DNA of 64,000 nt from Paramacrobiotus metropolitanus (Eukaryota; Tardigrada; Eutardigrada; Parachela; Macrobiotidae), in contig NW_026570332.1 of the NCBI RefSeq assembly GCF_019649055.1, positions 310,001 through 374,000 of the forward strand, read 5' to 3'. A program made the translations under genes and the position numbers. Below are positions 1 to 11,651 of this stretch, one piece after another; position 1 is the first letter of the stretch, and each line of letters opens with the position of its first letter. Under the pieces are notes generated by a model. The model saw nothing but the letters and a program-made list of their open reading frames with translations, was not told the DNA's origin and did no database searches.

Positions 1-370
1 GTTACTCGTCATCATCTCGTCAAAAATCTGTCACTTTTACGTGCGAATGTCGCAAAATTTATCGTACACGTAACCGGCAGTAAGATATCCTACTGCAGCT
101 CCACATGCAATTCCCGCACCTCCAGCATGGATGACTCCCAGTGGTCCCGGGACCATTTCGCGTGCGGCCATCTTCGCGGTAATTATTCCTGCTAAATGCT
201 AATCCACCACCGAATCCTCCGAAGAGTATTCCATCTGCCTGCGCTTTGATCTCGGATTGTTCGGAAAACTTGGCATTCACGACACCCATAACGATGCCAC
301 CCACGTACCCTACAGCTGCACCGGCGACACCTCCGAGTCGGACCACAGCTGGATTCGCCAGCATTTTCAT
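1..370 (-). pseudogene. Broken copy of a glycine-rich small membrane protein gene
   Basis: This is a paralogue of the intact gene at 7290-7652. Reading begins at the ATG at 370 (MKMLANPAVVRLGG...) and follows the intact copy through the first glycine-zipper segment and the GILFGG motif. Near 194-203 a 7-base duplication (GCTAAAT-type) shifts the frame, so the second half of the protein is lost. In the original frame the 3' part also carries a stop where the intact copy reads through (ACG TAA after the conserved KFCD). With two independent lesions it is best called a pseudogene, although a 100-residue altered protein could in principle be made. The pairing with the oxidase gene next to it is the same as in the right-hand copy, so the two genes were duplicated together. 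The window edge cuts the 3' end. Confidence 0.7.
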
Positions 371-397
371 GGTTAATATTTTCTGCTGAAGATCCAA

Positions 398-1505
398 TAC
401 TGAAAAAAACGGTGTACAAGAACAGACGGTTGTCTTTAATCAGTTTAACGAATCTGCATTCTGCATCGATCGCAGCGAGATGATGCAATAATTAAGGTGA
501 TGTCGATGGCAAATTTTTGTCTGTACTCTGTATACAAAAGGTGTACTTAGATCTAGGAGTGTAGAGTAACACTTTTCCAATTCCTCAAACCAGGCATTTC
601 CATTCCAGTAATATTATGGGAGCTCGCTTAATTGTTAAATTGTTCCCTCACGCGCGAACTGGGACCGTTTTTTCCATTTAACCTTGCTGATTTCTTTTTT
701 GCGGCGCTGTCCATTCCAGTTAAGCCGATTAAAGTATATGTATCGAGGCATACTCGTAGTCAGAGAAATTCATATCGTCCGGGCTTCTGTCAATCCTACC
801 GGTGCCAGGAGTGAATGGTGCGATGGTTTCGAATGCGGCCTTCATATGACCTCGCATTAGTATTTCCGGTTCGAATGTTTGTTGCCGTTCCCATGTCTAG
901 CCCGCAAGCACATGCGGTGACCGTTGCGATAACAAAGAGCCGCCTATTCTACGCCCCTCTGTTTTTAACACCGTTCTCTGACCACATCCACCCCGTTTGT
1001 CTCACATCTAGTAAAACTATATGACCATTAGGCGCTCCGTTTTCACCGCGAAATCCCAACCCAAAAATCGGCTAATAATTTTTGAAGAAATCTGAAATAC
1101 TTTAAAAGGAGAGAATTTAGCCGTGCACACAGCCAAACTCGTTCCCTAACCCCGTGCGCGCAGCTAGCCTGCTTTGAAGTGTATAGGACATGTTTTGTTT
1201 TAAAAGCAACCATGCTGTGGTTTCCAGTACATGCGTTTATTTAAGTTCAACTTTATTCACAATCACAGAGTTATATAAGTTTTCGCCGACTAACGAGATG
1301 AAAAACCCATACAATACGGTTGTAATAAAACAAATGCTGATATAAAAATAAAATTAAATCCCGCCACATTGCACGATTTTTGCATGCAGTAGCTAGGCAC
1401 ATCAGCTGCATAATGCGATACCAATAAAAAGTATCAAATACATATATAGATATAATATATAGGTATAATGAAGCTGAACATAGAATGTAACCGGCTGCAA
1501 GATAT
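398..1505. other. Intergenic spacer, no gene seen
   Basis: Only short unconvincing open frames occur here. AT-rich stretches near 1320-1480 lie immediately downstream of the oxidase stop codon and presumably hold its 3' untranslated region. No repeat or RNA gene was recognised. Confidence 0.5.
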
Positions 1506-4500
1506 TCAGAACGATTCTTTGAAAAACCGGAAATCGTACTGACTGCTGTAGCGGCGAAGATCTCTACTCAGCGGATGTGGCCCACAGTAGAATACCGACA
1601 CATGACCGCGACGGTTGTCAGCCACGTTTTTAAAAACCTGAAATATTTTACATTGTGGCGTTTAAACAAATTACGAACAAATATTTACATTTATGATCAG
1701 ATACACTTTTCTCTAACTAACAATATTCGCAAACTACATATTTTCAAACAATGTTTTCAGTATTAAACTGTAACCTGGTACAGTATTTATGCAACCATGA
1801 TACGAGTATATAGACTTCAGCACCGTTTAGTTACCGTGTTCCAGTCTGGACGACCATGCTTCGCTCGTGCAGCGATTCCGGTAATCAAATCCCGATTATG
1901 CTTTTTGTAAAACGTTTCCAAAGCCGACATCAGAGCAAAGGCATGCAGATCATCCATTTTTGTGCAAGAAGTCAAATAAATCTGTATATTCAGGAATTGG
2001 TGAAACCGCTCCTCTTTATACTGCTCGGCATCCAATCCCTCCAGCAATTCCATAAACCACTCCAAATTCCGCTGGTTTTTAACCACCCAGATAAAATCAA
2101 CCTTAAAATTAGTCGCTGGTTGTAACCCACAACCAAAACTCACCACTTTAACTGTGAGTATACACAATACAAAACACTATGAGTATAAAAGTAACACTCT
2201 CTACATTTTAAATTCTAATGCAAAAAACTAGAAAGGGAAAAAATATGTTTCTACTTCTGCTGTTGCAGTACCTCGTTTCTCAACTTTTCTGCTTTCAACC
2301 ATCTATATTTTCCTTAAAGCATGTACGACAGCCTTGATTAAGAACAGCAGAACATTATGCTTTTACATAAAAAATTTTCAGTCATCCAGCAAACCTTTTG
2401 CAGTTTTGTGGTGTTTCCCAATGAAATCGGTTCGTGTGACTGAATAACGTTGTGCGATAGGGCATTGCGATGACGAATAACTATGCTCTGAAGTATAGAT
2501 GAAAAAGGGGTGACCCCGATGCCGGCACAAATGAGCATAGCATGTTGAGCTTGGAAGATCTTTCCGGATGGTGTCCCGTAGGGACCTTTAATGTGGACCT
2601 TGAAAACAGCCAACTTCCTTTTATTACAAGTCTCTTTCTCGTAAGATCGCAACAATTTAGATTGTATCAGCTTAACGTTAACTGTATAATAATGCATTTT
2701 ACCACGGTACTGATCGGTTTGACGAGAATTTGACCGGCTTCCGATAGACGCTTTTTATAGAAGATAGACACTCGAGCACGCCGACTGGAGCGGTTAACAA
2801 CAGATTGCCGCAAAGAATTAGTCGAAGGTTTATGACTGATGGCAAACGTAGATGAATCACGTAAATGGGCGGCAAAGTAATTGTATAATCGCCGAGTCCA
2901 ATCTCCAGCCGTCCGTATGTGCAAAGTCAGGAAATCTATATTATGGATGTCAAGATTAATGCAAAACCGTTGACCTCGAATATTGCTGCAATAACAATCT
3001 GCGGAAAGCGCATATGCTTATACATATTCAACCCAGCACTTACTTTTCTCTTCCGGACAACTGCTAATAGTAAACGGATGCCACTCAAACCATGCGAGAG
3101 CGGGTATTTTGATCTGAATATAGTCACCGGGATTGTAAACAAAATGTGCTGGACGATCCACGGTAAGCTGGGTCACCTGTAAAAAATCTCTAATTGTAAT
3201 TAACAGAAAGGGCAAGACGGCTGTGATTTATCGTTGAAAAACCTAATGTGGACTTACACCGGATGGCCACTGGACGACTTTCCTTATCATCACCTTATAT
3301 CCCGATTTGCGGTGAATCATCCAGCTGGCGTATGCCTTTTCGACTATGTACATCGTTCCCGGAACAATTATGAATTGCCAAAATTTATGATGGAACGTGT
3401 GCAGCAAGAGTGCAATATAGAAGGTGACGTATCCGGAAAGATGGGTATAAAAAAAGACCTGGCATAAAAAGATGGGTATTGCAAACTATCTTTGTGGAGT
3501 TAACATTAACAAGTTTAACCCAACGGAAAAAAAGCAACACCCATCATATGCATAACTCAACAAATGTTAAACCAACAAAATTTCTGGTTGCACAAATTTT
3601 TCCTCTCGTTTCTACTGATTGCATTTCGAGATTATTTTTGAATGATAGACTTGTTGCAAATCGTTCGGCATTTTAAGGAAACAACGTAGTATTTACGACA
3701 AAATACTGCAGCGGTCTGTTTACCTCGAAATGGCCAGTTCTTCTCACGCAGGGTAATGATCCAGTGAAAATAAGCAAGGTGGCGGCGAAACTGAACCAGC
3801 CAGAAATGATATCCAGCGTAGGCGATAAGATTGTGCTCGTATTAGTTTCACCGGCACTGGAATAGTTCAGCGAGGCTAATCCACATAACTTAACACAGCC
3901 TAAAAAGGAGTAGAGCACCAGTAAAAGCGCGAAGTGCTGATGAAACTGTAATTATGAGACTACGCAAATCTGTTAACAACAAACAACGGAACTAACCGTA
4001 TGTCGCAAAATGCATGATGATGTGACAGAATATTGCGACAACCAGAACATAACCATTGACTTTATGGATATACACCATCGAGTCCACTGGAACGAAACGG
4101 CCAACCGATGTACTACGCACAAAGGTCATGCTTTCTTTCAGCATAAACACAACGGCCAGGGTTGATGTCCAGTTGATGGCATTGCCAAATCCCTTTGCTG
4201 TTAGGTAATAATAAACGCAAGGAGATCCGTAATACTCATCTGAAATATTTTCGAAGTCTATTTTACAACTTTTAAACAGGAAAGCTGGTTGGTGGTAATA
4301 GAAATTTACACTTTCGGTATCCAGCAGATACGGCTCCGTACGTGAAAAAAGCGACGACAGATACCAAAAACAGCCATCCCCAGACAAATTCGCATGGATG
4401 ACGGTGCATATAAGAACATGACAATAACGGAAAATGCCTCTTTTTTAAAGGGCCCGAAACTTCAAAATCCGGTATTCGTGGTGGGCGCAAAAAGCGCGAA

Positions 4501-5693
4501 ATTCTTCAAAGATAAATTGATTTTACAGAAGCCTTATACACGACCGATGTGAATGGTAAGCGCAATGGACACTTCACTCACGACACTTGCAGACTGTCCA
4601 GTAGTTCCGGTGAGCTGTCCAGAAATGCACGGAACTCGTCGAAGGATACCACATCATCCATATCCTTGTCGATGGCATCGAAGAGCGTTCTGGTAAGATA
4701 CTCCACCTGTTGCGTGCTCAACGACAGCGAATTGCCGGCAATAGAGCGTGTCAGAATGGCATTAAATTCTTCTTGATCAATGGAACCGTTTCCTTCAAAT
4801 TATAAGCTTAGGTGTGCTACCCGGCTGAAAACTAATGTGTGTACTGTTCTGCTAAATAATTTAAACGTCGAAAACATGATTTACATGTGGAAACCAGATC
4901 GGCTGTATAACAATGCGGTCACGGAGAAGCTGTAAATCCGTCATTCGCTAATAAATTAAGATTTATGTCTACAGATATTTTTTAACTCCACCAATTATCG
5001 CTTGCTTTATTAGTAAATCGTAATTCAATACAAGTTAAGGTGGAGGAGGTTTTTTGAATCATGCACTTACCATTTGCATCGTAGATATCGAACAATAACT
5101 TAAACTTCCGACACAAACAAGCGCTGGCCAAATCGGTCAATCTAGATGTCAATTCATGCGGCAGCAAGTAACCATGACCTTCACTATCCAGGATGCAAAA
5201 AAAGCGATCAGCATAAAACTCCTGTAAAGTGTTCTCGAATAATAATCAGGATAGCAATTTCTGCTTCTTCGTTTTACAGTAAATCAGTAAATTTTGGTAA
5301 CCGAATGTAAGTCAAAGAAACGTGCTCACCTGCTCAATTCCCAGCAGATTCTTAAAGACAGGAAGCGAAACAGGATCATGCGGCAGCAAACCTTGATTTA
5401 CGATCCGCTGATTTACTGAACGCACGTATTCCAAATCAACATCGGCGGATCTGGTTAGATTTCGAATTTTACTGACTGTATCAATGCTTTACGGCTAAAT
5501 GCTACCTGTGTGGTCGATAGCTTTTTCGGCGCGTGCCCTTTCCCGAAGTAGATCCGCAGCGGCACATTTGCCCGTGTTTACTGTTTCCCAATCCTTCGCT
5601 AGATATATCACCACTTCCTGCATCTCCTGGCCCAGTTGGTGGATATGGCTCCAAAACCAGAATGCTGGTATCTTCCAATACTGACGCGGACAT
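1506..5693 (-). CDS. Nox5: Nox5-type calcium-regulated NADPH oxidase, complete multi-exon gene
   Basis: Transmembrane oxidase that moves electrons from cytosolic NADPH through FAD and two haems to oxygen, making superoxide. Exons read (minus): 5693-5506, 5471-5330, 5221-5071, 4792-4582, about 4507-4317, about 4190-3995, about 3918-3743, about 3445-3255, 3179-3046, a region within 2924-2700, 2598-2395, 2101-1835 and 1637-1506. The N-terminal half holds EF-hands: a degenerate one (ILDSEGHGYLLPHEL), one split by an intron (FDIYDANG then NGSIDQEEF) and a canonical DKDMDDVVSFDEF loop. Membrane helices follow, with haem-ligand histidines in FCHIIMHF and THLS...LLLH. Then come the FAD motif WHPFTISS, the nucleotide-binding stretch GPYGTPSGKIF...GIGVTPFSSIL, and the family C-terminus VFYCGP...FRFFKESF. 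Calcium EF-hands plus the oxidase core without a peroxidase domain indicate Nox5 rather than Duox. The ATG at 5693 is the first in frame. The first intron would be only 34 nt. Confidence 0.88.
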
Positions 5694-7289
5694 TTTTTAA
5701 TTTCAACGGTGAGAACTAAGAAGTCGGTCGAAATAGTAAAATGTTTGTTATAGATTTAGAATTAAACTACAATAAACAGTTGGATACAGATTGGGCATGC
5801 CTTCGCATAATGAAATTATCAACTTAAGAACAACAAGATTAATGATCCATCCATGATAATGATTTTGATCCATCCGTCAGCGTGATGAAGTGACCAGAAT
5901 TAGGATACTAGTAAATACTTCGAATGTAAAATGCCAGAACAGCTGACATGACTTCGTTGTTTGCATATACATTTTCTCCTCCTATGCATCGGATGCATTT
6001 TGCATGTACAATACGTTAGTAGGAGTAGTGTTTAATAACATATTTTTACGTTCGGCTTATTTGTCGTCAAACTCGAATCAGTTGCTGGACCTAGTAGTAG
6101 TTGGTAACTTGGTATGTTTATTTCTAATACAGCACTCATCTTGCTCCACAGTAGCGATAGTATTTGTACGAACGATAAGACCACCCAGTTATGATTCATC
6201 ACTCCATCGCGATATGAATTGTCCACTTTACCGGCTAGTTTCCTTTCTCATGAATTTCTAGAATTCAGTCTTGTACTCAGCTTGCTACAGCTTGCACCAT
6301 TCACACAGTTTGTACTTGATCAATTTTGCCCTAAACCTTGCTCCGTTTCTTGAACGCCGTTGTCATTAAACATGCCTTGAGTTACGTTGTTGTGTTTGAC
6401 CGCTTGGGACGAACCTGTGTCATCCCAATCGGAGCCACCTGTGTAATTGCATTACATCAGTAAGAGCGTCCTCGGCCAGCATCGTTGCCGGCCGTGCCAC
6501 CTTTCATCCCAACAGTCGCATAATCGTGGTAAAGGCTGATCGCCATGAATTTGATATTGCCAGATTCGCAATGAAAACTTATATCAGAAATGTTGAAAGA
6601 GCGACACAAGACGACAGAAGAAATATCTCATAAGTCAACTTATTTTCAAACGTGTCCGAACTTGGCGTAGCAGGGCTGTAGTCTCTGTTCTGCAGAGACG
6701 GACAAGTTCTGCTGCTGATGCAGCATCCCGTCAGCAAAAACTTAAGATGTGTTTTGTTCCTGTTATGATGCAATGTCACGCTGCTCTGTTCTCGCCAGTG
6801 ATGGCGCCAGATAAATTGTACAGTACAATTTGTACTTAATTAAAATACCGCCACCCGGTTCCTTGCTACTCGTATTTAAATAAACGCAGTGTCATTTGCG
6901 AATTGACCACAGGTATTTCGGATGTGGTTTTGACGTTTTGCACGCTCGCTATAGTCTGCGAAAACCGAACGTCCACATGTACTTACTCTTACTGTAAGAG
7001 TCTTACACTAAAGTTGACTAAACTATTTTGTAAATACAATGAATTCAATGTCACTGTGAACAGGGACGTGAATGGGAATTTAGGTAACAGCTGGAACGCC
7101 TTATTCAGCATTCATCTATACCCGATTCTGCAACTATACCGGAGACAGTCAAGAGAAATCTGCTGCTTTCGAGAGAAACAGAACGAAATTTAGAATCGGA
7201 AGCCGCTTACAGCTTACTGGCTTAACCAGAATAGGGAGAATACTACAGAAATAATCACCAAAAGATGTGGAGTGTAAACCCACAGTAAG
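5694..7289. other. Upstream region of the oxidase; partly duplicated, otherwise featureless
   Basis: The first 250 or so bases match, with many changes, the region just upstream of the right-hand oxidase copy (10428-10650), so the duplication includes oxidase promoter sequence. The rest shows no coding signal. Open frames on either strand lack splice-consistent extensions or family resemblance. Confidence 0.5.
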
Positions 7290-7652
7290 TTACTTGATTC
7301 CATCTTGTCGAAAATCTGCCACTTTGACCCCGCGACTGTCGCAAAATTTATCGTACACGTAACCGGCAGTAACATATCCTACTGCGGCTCCACACGCAAT
7401 TCCCCAGCTTCCAGCATTGATGATCCCGAATGGTCCCGGGACCATTTCGCGTGCGGCCACCTTTGCGGTAATAATGCCTGCTAATCCACCACCGATACCT
7501 CCGAAGAGTATTCCATCTCCCTGCGCTAAATCCTTGGATTTTTCGGAAAATCTGGCATCCACAACGCCCATGACGATCCCACATACACATCCGACAGCTG
7601 CACCCATGACACCTCCCAATCGGACCACGGCTGGGTTCGCCACTGCATTCAT
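7290..7652 (-). CDS. Glycine-zipper small membrane protein, intact copy
   Basis: A single-exon frame of 120 residues starting at the ATG at 7652. I do not recognise a named family. The protein is glycine- and alanine-rich with three hydrophobic segments built on GxxxG spacing: GGVMGAAVGCVCGIVMGVV (about residues 13-31), GILFGGIGGGLAGI (about 47-60) and WGIACGAAVGYVTAGYVY (about 83-100). Such glycine zippers are typical of tightly packed membrane helices or oligomeric membrane proteins, including small mitochondrial inner-membrane proteins; that placement is inference. A short charged loop (DARFSEKSKD) separates the first two segments and a hydrophilic tail ends the protein. The broken paralogue at 1-370 keeps mostly conservative changes, which supports a once-coding pair. 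It sits beside the truncated oxidase copy. Confidence 0.6.
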   Translation of the reverse strand: MNAVANPAVVRLGGVMGAAVGCVCGIVMGVVDARFSEKSKDLAQGDGILFGGIGGGLAGIITAKVAAREMVPGPFGIINAGSWGIACGAAVGYVTAGYVYDKFCDSRGVKVADFRQDGIK

Positions 7653-7934
7653 GGTTACAGTACTGCTTTCTGTTCGAGTTGAAATAACGAAAACAATAAG
7701 ACATAAGTCACAGAAACAATACAGACCGCAGATGATTCTTGAACAAAGGGAATTAAAGCTCAGTTATTTACTTCTAGTTAATATGAGGTTCTCGAAGATC
7801 CACTGTTCCATTCAAAATTAATTTCAAAGTCCTACAGTACAGTACTCTTCTAGAGCGTTTGCGACTGTTCTTCACAGCAACCGCCTCAGCGCGTGATGCA
7901 GCTTACGGTATGTTTTCGAATGAAATATTCGTTG

Positions 7935-10427
7935 CAAATTGTTCGGCTTTCTAAGGAAACAACACCCTATTTACGACAAAATACGCAGCGGTCTGTTTAC
8001 ATCGAAATGGCCAGTTCTTCTCACGCAACGTAATGATCCAGTTAATATAAGCAAGGTGCCGGCGAAAATGAACCAACCAGAAACGATATCCATCGTAGGC
8101 GACAAGATTGTGCTCGTACTTGTTTCACCGGCAATTGAATAGTTCAACGAGGCTAATCCACGCAACTTAACACAGCCCAAAAAGGAATAGAGCACCAGTC
8201 AAAGCCCGAAGTTTTATGAAACTGTAATTATTAGACTACGCACATCTGTTAACAACACACAACGGAACTAACCGTATGCTGCGAAATGCATGATGATGTG
8301 GCTCATAGCCGCGGCAACCAGAATATAACCATTGACTTTATGGATATACACCATCGAGTCCACTGGAACGAACACCAGTAAAAACGCGAAGTTTTTATGA
8401 AACTGTAATTATCAGACCACGCAAATCTGTTAACAACAAACAACGGCACTATAGCCGTATGTCGCGAAATACATGATGATGTCACCGAATGTTGCGACAA
8501 CCAGAACATAACCATTGACTTTATGGATATACACCACTTGAGTCCACTGGAACGAGCCGGCCTACCGATGTACTGTACTACGCACAAAGGTCATGCTTTC
8601 TTTCAGCACAAATACAACGGCCAGGGTTGATGTCCAGTTGATGGCATTGCCGAATCCCTTTGCTGTTAGGTAATAATAAATGCAAGGAGATCCGTAATAA
8701 TCATCTGAAATATTTTTGAAGTCTGTTTTACAATGTTTAAACAGGAAAAGCTGGTTGGTGGTAATAGAAATTTATACAGTCGGTATCCAGCAGCCACGGC
8801 TCCCTACGTGAAAAACGCGACGACAGATACCAAAAACAGCCATCCCCAGACAAATTCGCATGGATGCCGGTGCATATACAACATGACAATAACGAAAAAT
8901 GCATCTTTTTTAAAGGACCCGAAACTTCAAAATCCGGTATTCGTGGCGGGCGCAAAAAGCGCGAAATTCTTCGAAGATAAATTGATTTTACAGAAACCTT
9001 ATAAACGACCGATATTAATGGTAAAGGCACGACACTTGTAGACTGTCCAGTAGTTCCGGTGAGCTGTCCAGAAATGCACGGAACTCGTCGAAGGATACCA
9101 CATCATCCATATCCTTGTCGATGGCATCGAAGAGCGTTCTGGTAAGGTGCTCCACCTGTTGAGTGCTCAACGACAGCGAATTGCCGGCAATAGAGCATGT
9201 GAGAACGGCACTAAATTCTCCTTGATCAATGGAGCCGTTTCCTTAAAAAAACCGCGGTTAAACAGGCTATCCCACAGGGAAACAAATGCAATGTACTAAG
9301 TAATTTGTATTGTGATTGTCCTTTCCATACTCTTTATTCGATGTAATCTGTTCTTTATATATTCTTTTTTTAAAATACCAAAAAAAATCCATGTGTAAAG
9401 TAGAGGAGAGCAAGCGGTCTTTTTACCTTATTGTTGCTTCCGTTGCACGAGTTTTGTTTACAAAACTTTGAAAAAAGAATAGGTTATGCGTGCCTTTTCC
9501 CCTAATTTGTAATAGGGGTTTTTTGCCGCATAACAGCAAACGGAACTCAATAAAGGTTGAGATATATATATTGATATGCTACCGTACATAATATAAATGT
9601 CGAAAACAGGATTTACATGTGGGAATCAGATCGGCTGTATAACAAGCCGGTCACGGAGAAGCAGTGAATCCGTCATTCGCTTATAAATTGTGATTTCTAT
9701 TTACATTTACCATTTTACTCCACCAATTATTGCCTGCTGTTTTCGTAATTCAAACTGCAATAGAAGTTACGGTGGAGGGTTTTTTTTAATCATGCACTTA
9801 CCATTTGCATCATAGATATGAACAATAACTTAAACTTCCGAGTTCCGACACAAACAAGCGCTGGCTAAATCGGTCAATTCGTGCGGCAGCAAGTAACCAT
9901 GATCTCCATTCTCCACTATCCAGGATGCAAAAAAATCGATCAGCATATAAATCCTGTATAGATGCTCTTGAGTAATATTGAAAATAAACAGGATAGTAAT
10001 TTCTCTTCTTCGGGTTACAGTAAATCTTGATAACCGTATGTAAAGTTAAAGAATAAAGCTCACCTGCTCAATTCCCTGCAGATTCTTAAAGACAGGAAGC
10101 GAAACAGGATCATGCGGCAGCAAACCTTGATTTACGATCCGCTGATTTACTGAACGCACGTATTCCAAATCAACATCGGCGGATCTGGTTAGATTTCGAA
10201 TTTTACTGACTGTATCAATGCTTTACGGCTAAATGCTACCTGTGTGGTCGATAGCTTTTTCGGCGCGTGCCCTTTCCCGAAGTAGATCCGCAGCGGCACA
10301 TTTGCCCGTGTTTACTGTTTCCCAATCCTTCGCTAGATATATCACCACTTCCTGCATCTCCTGGCCCAGTTGGTGGATATGGCTCCAAAACCAGAATGCT
10401 GGTATCTTCCAATACAGACGCGGACAT
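7935..10427 (-). pseudogene. Truncated, frameshifted second copy of the Nox5-type oxidase
   Basis: This copy aligns to the 5' two thirds of the gene at 1506-5693. The first-exon frame from the ATG at 10427 is the same as in the intact gene, and the EF-hand and membrane-helix regions can be followed to about 7971. Homology stops near 7935, in the position of the intron after the exon ending RRTGHFE, so the FAD and NADPH domains are absent. The split EF-hand exon (about 9800-9960) carries several indels relative to the intact copy, including a net frameshifting 7-base gain. A segment of about 183 bases is tandemly repeated at 8190-8371 and 8372-8555, duplicating the helix-3 exon. Without the flavin domain it could not act as an oxidase. 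A short EF-hand protein from the first exons cannot be excluded. Confidence 0.8.
8190..8555. repeat. Tandem duplication of about 183 bp inside the oxidase pseudogene
   Basis: Two adjacent units (8190-8371 and 8372-8555) each begin with ACACCAGT...GCGAAG, contain the shared GAAACTGTAATTAT stretch, the CATGATGATG haem-helix region and ACCATTGACTTTATGGAT, and end at TCCACTGGAACGA. The intact gene has one such unit (about 3918-4095). Confidence 0.75.
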
Positions 10428-10920
10428 TTTAAAATACAACGGTGAGAACTGAGAAGTCAGTCGAAATTCGAAATTTTTATTATCGGTTCAGGATTAAACT
10501 GAAATGAACAGTTAATAGATACACATTGGACAGGCCGTCCCATAATGAACTGCGCACAAGAACAGTAAGATTAACTGAAACGATCCTTCCGTCAGCTTGA
10601 TGAAGTGACCACAAACAAGCATACTACCGTAGTAAATAACCGAAGCAGTACTGTTGTTGTTTATTTCTAGTACACTGTTCAGCACTCATCAGTCTCATCT
10701 CGATCCGCAGTACGGTAAGTACTTCTATTGCGGGGGCATTATTAATTTTACAGTGCATGCTCGTAATGCGAGTACCATAGTACTGTACTAGTAACTCCTC
10801 CCGGCTCCAAGCCTCCAACCGATTGAGCGACTTCTGAATGTTTTCGGCTAAACCAGAAGGTTATTCAATAATTTCAATCTACTTCCAAATATTTCTTTTC
10901 GAAAGTCAATGTCTCGATTA

Positions 10921-11276
10921 AGAATTCATTCCGGTTTATAGCGAAAAGACAACGTTCGAAAAACAACTGCAAAAAGGCAGAACTCTGCAAAACAGCCAGG
11001 GTGGCCAGACTTCTGACCACCCTGGCGCTGCTGCGGAAGCCGCTGAAATTCGAAAACTGGGAAAATATGAGAAGTTGAGGGATCGATACATTGTCCAGCC
11101 TTTTGCTTTCGAAACTATGGGATGCTGTGGACCAAGTACCAGTGGTTTTATTTCGGATTTGGCCAAACGTATTCGGGAGCAAACTGGAGAAAGCCGTGCG
11201 AAACAGTTTTTGTTGCAGCGTTGCAGTTTAGAAATACAACGGGGCAATGCTGCTTGTGTTCTTGGTACAGTTTAGT
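10921..11276 (+). mobile_element. C-terminal remnant of a non-LTR retrotransposon ORF2
   Basis: An open frame reads ...AAAEAAEIRKLGKYEKLRDRY, then PFAFETMGCCGPSTSGFI, SDLAKRIREQTGESRAKQF and LLQRCSLEIQRGNAACVLGT before a TAG stop. The pattern of a 'FxPxAxET' segment followed by a polar helix and a final 'QRxSxxIQRGNAAxxLGT' is the familiar end of the reverse-transcriptase ORF of many invertebrate non-LTR elements. No reverse transcriptase motif is visible upstream, where the frame is closed by a TAA near 10918, so this is a 5'-truncated fossil, the usual fate of such insertions. It lies just beyond the end of the right-hand oxidase duplication. Exact clade is not assignable from this fragment. 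Confidence 0.7.
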
Positions 11277-11651
11277 GCAGCCGCAATCTTGATAAACTGT
11301 TTTCGGTTTTCTAATTTACTGTGTATTTAAAGTTGACGATTTTGCTATTTCGGGATCAATTAATGGAGCAAGTTTGTTTTGTGACATTTACAGCATGCAG
11401 CCGAACAGCGAACTCTACTAAACATTAAGAACAATTTAACGAAAGATGGAACATACATACACACATAATACACGTTACATGTATCTGTCTTAAACCACAA
11501 CACAGTTTAATACACAAGAGAATTATCCAACCCTATGTCATATGATACAAACTCCGGAGCTCCGGTACAGTTACAGATCAAGAAAAGGAAATGCAGTTAA
11601 CGCTAAACCACTGGTTTCAAAAACAACAGAAACACCTCACCGATGAGAGAA
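11277..11651. other. Spacer downstream of the retrotransposon remnant and polymerase beta-like gene
   Basis: No coding signal. The minus-strand part presumably contains the 3' untranslated region of the polymerase beta-like gene. An 11460-11520 ACATACATACACACATAATACACG tract is simple-sequence-like. Confidence 0.4.

Noticed and set aside
870-890. GGTTCGAATG resembling a tRNA B box
   Set aside because: No matching A box or acceptor stem could be folded around it.
3673-3918. Whether the left oxidase is Duox rather than Nox5
   Set aside because: No peroxidase homology domain upstream; EF-hands begin directly after a short N-terminus and the C-terminal half matches Nox5 best.
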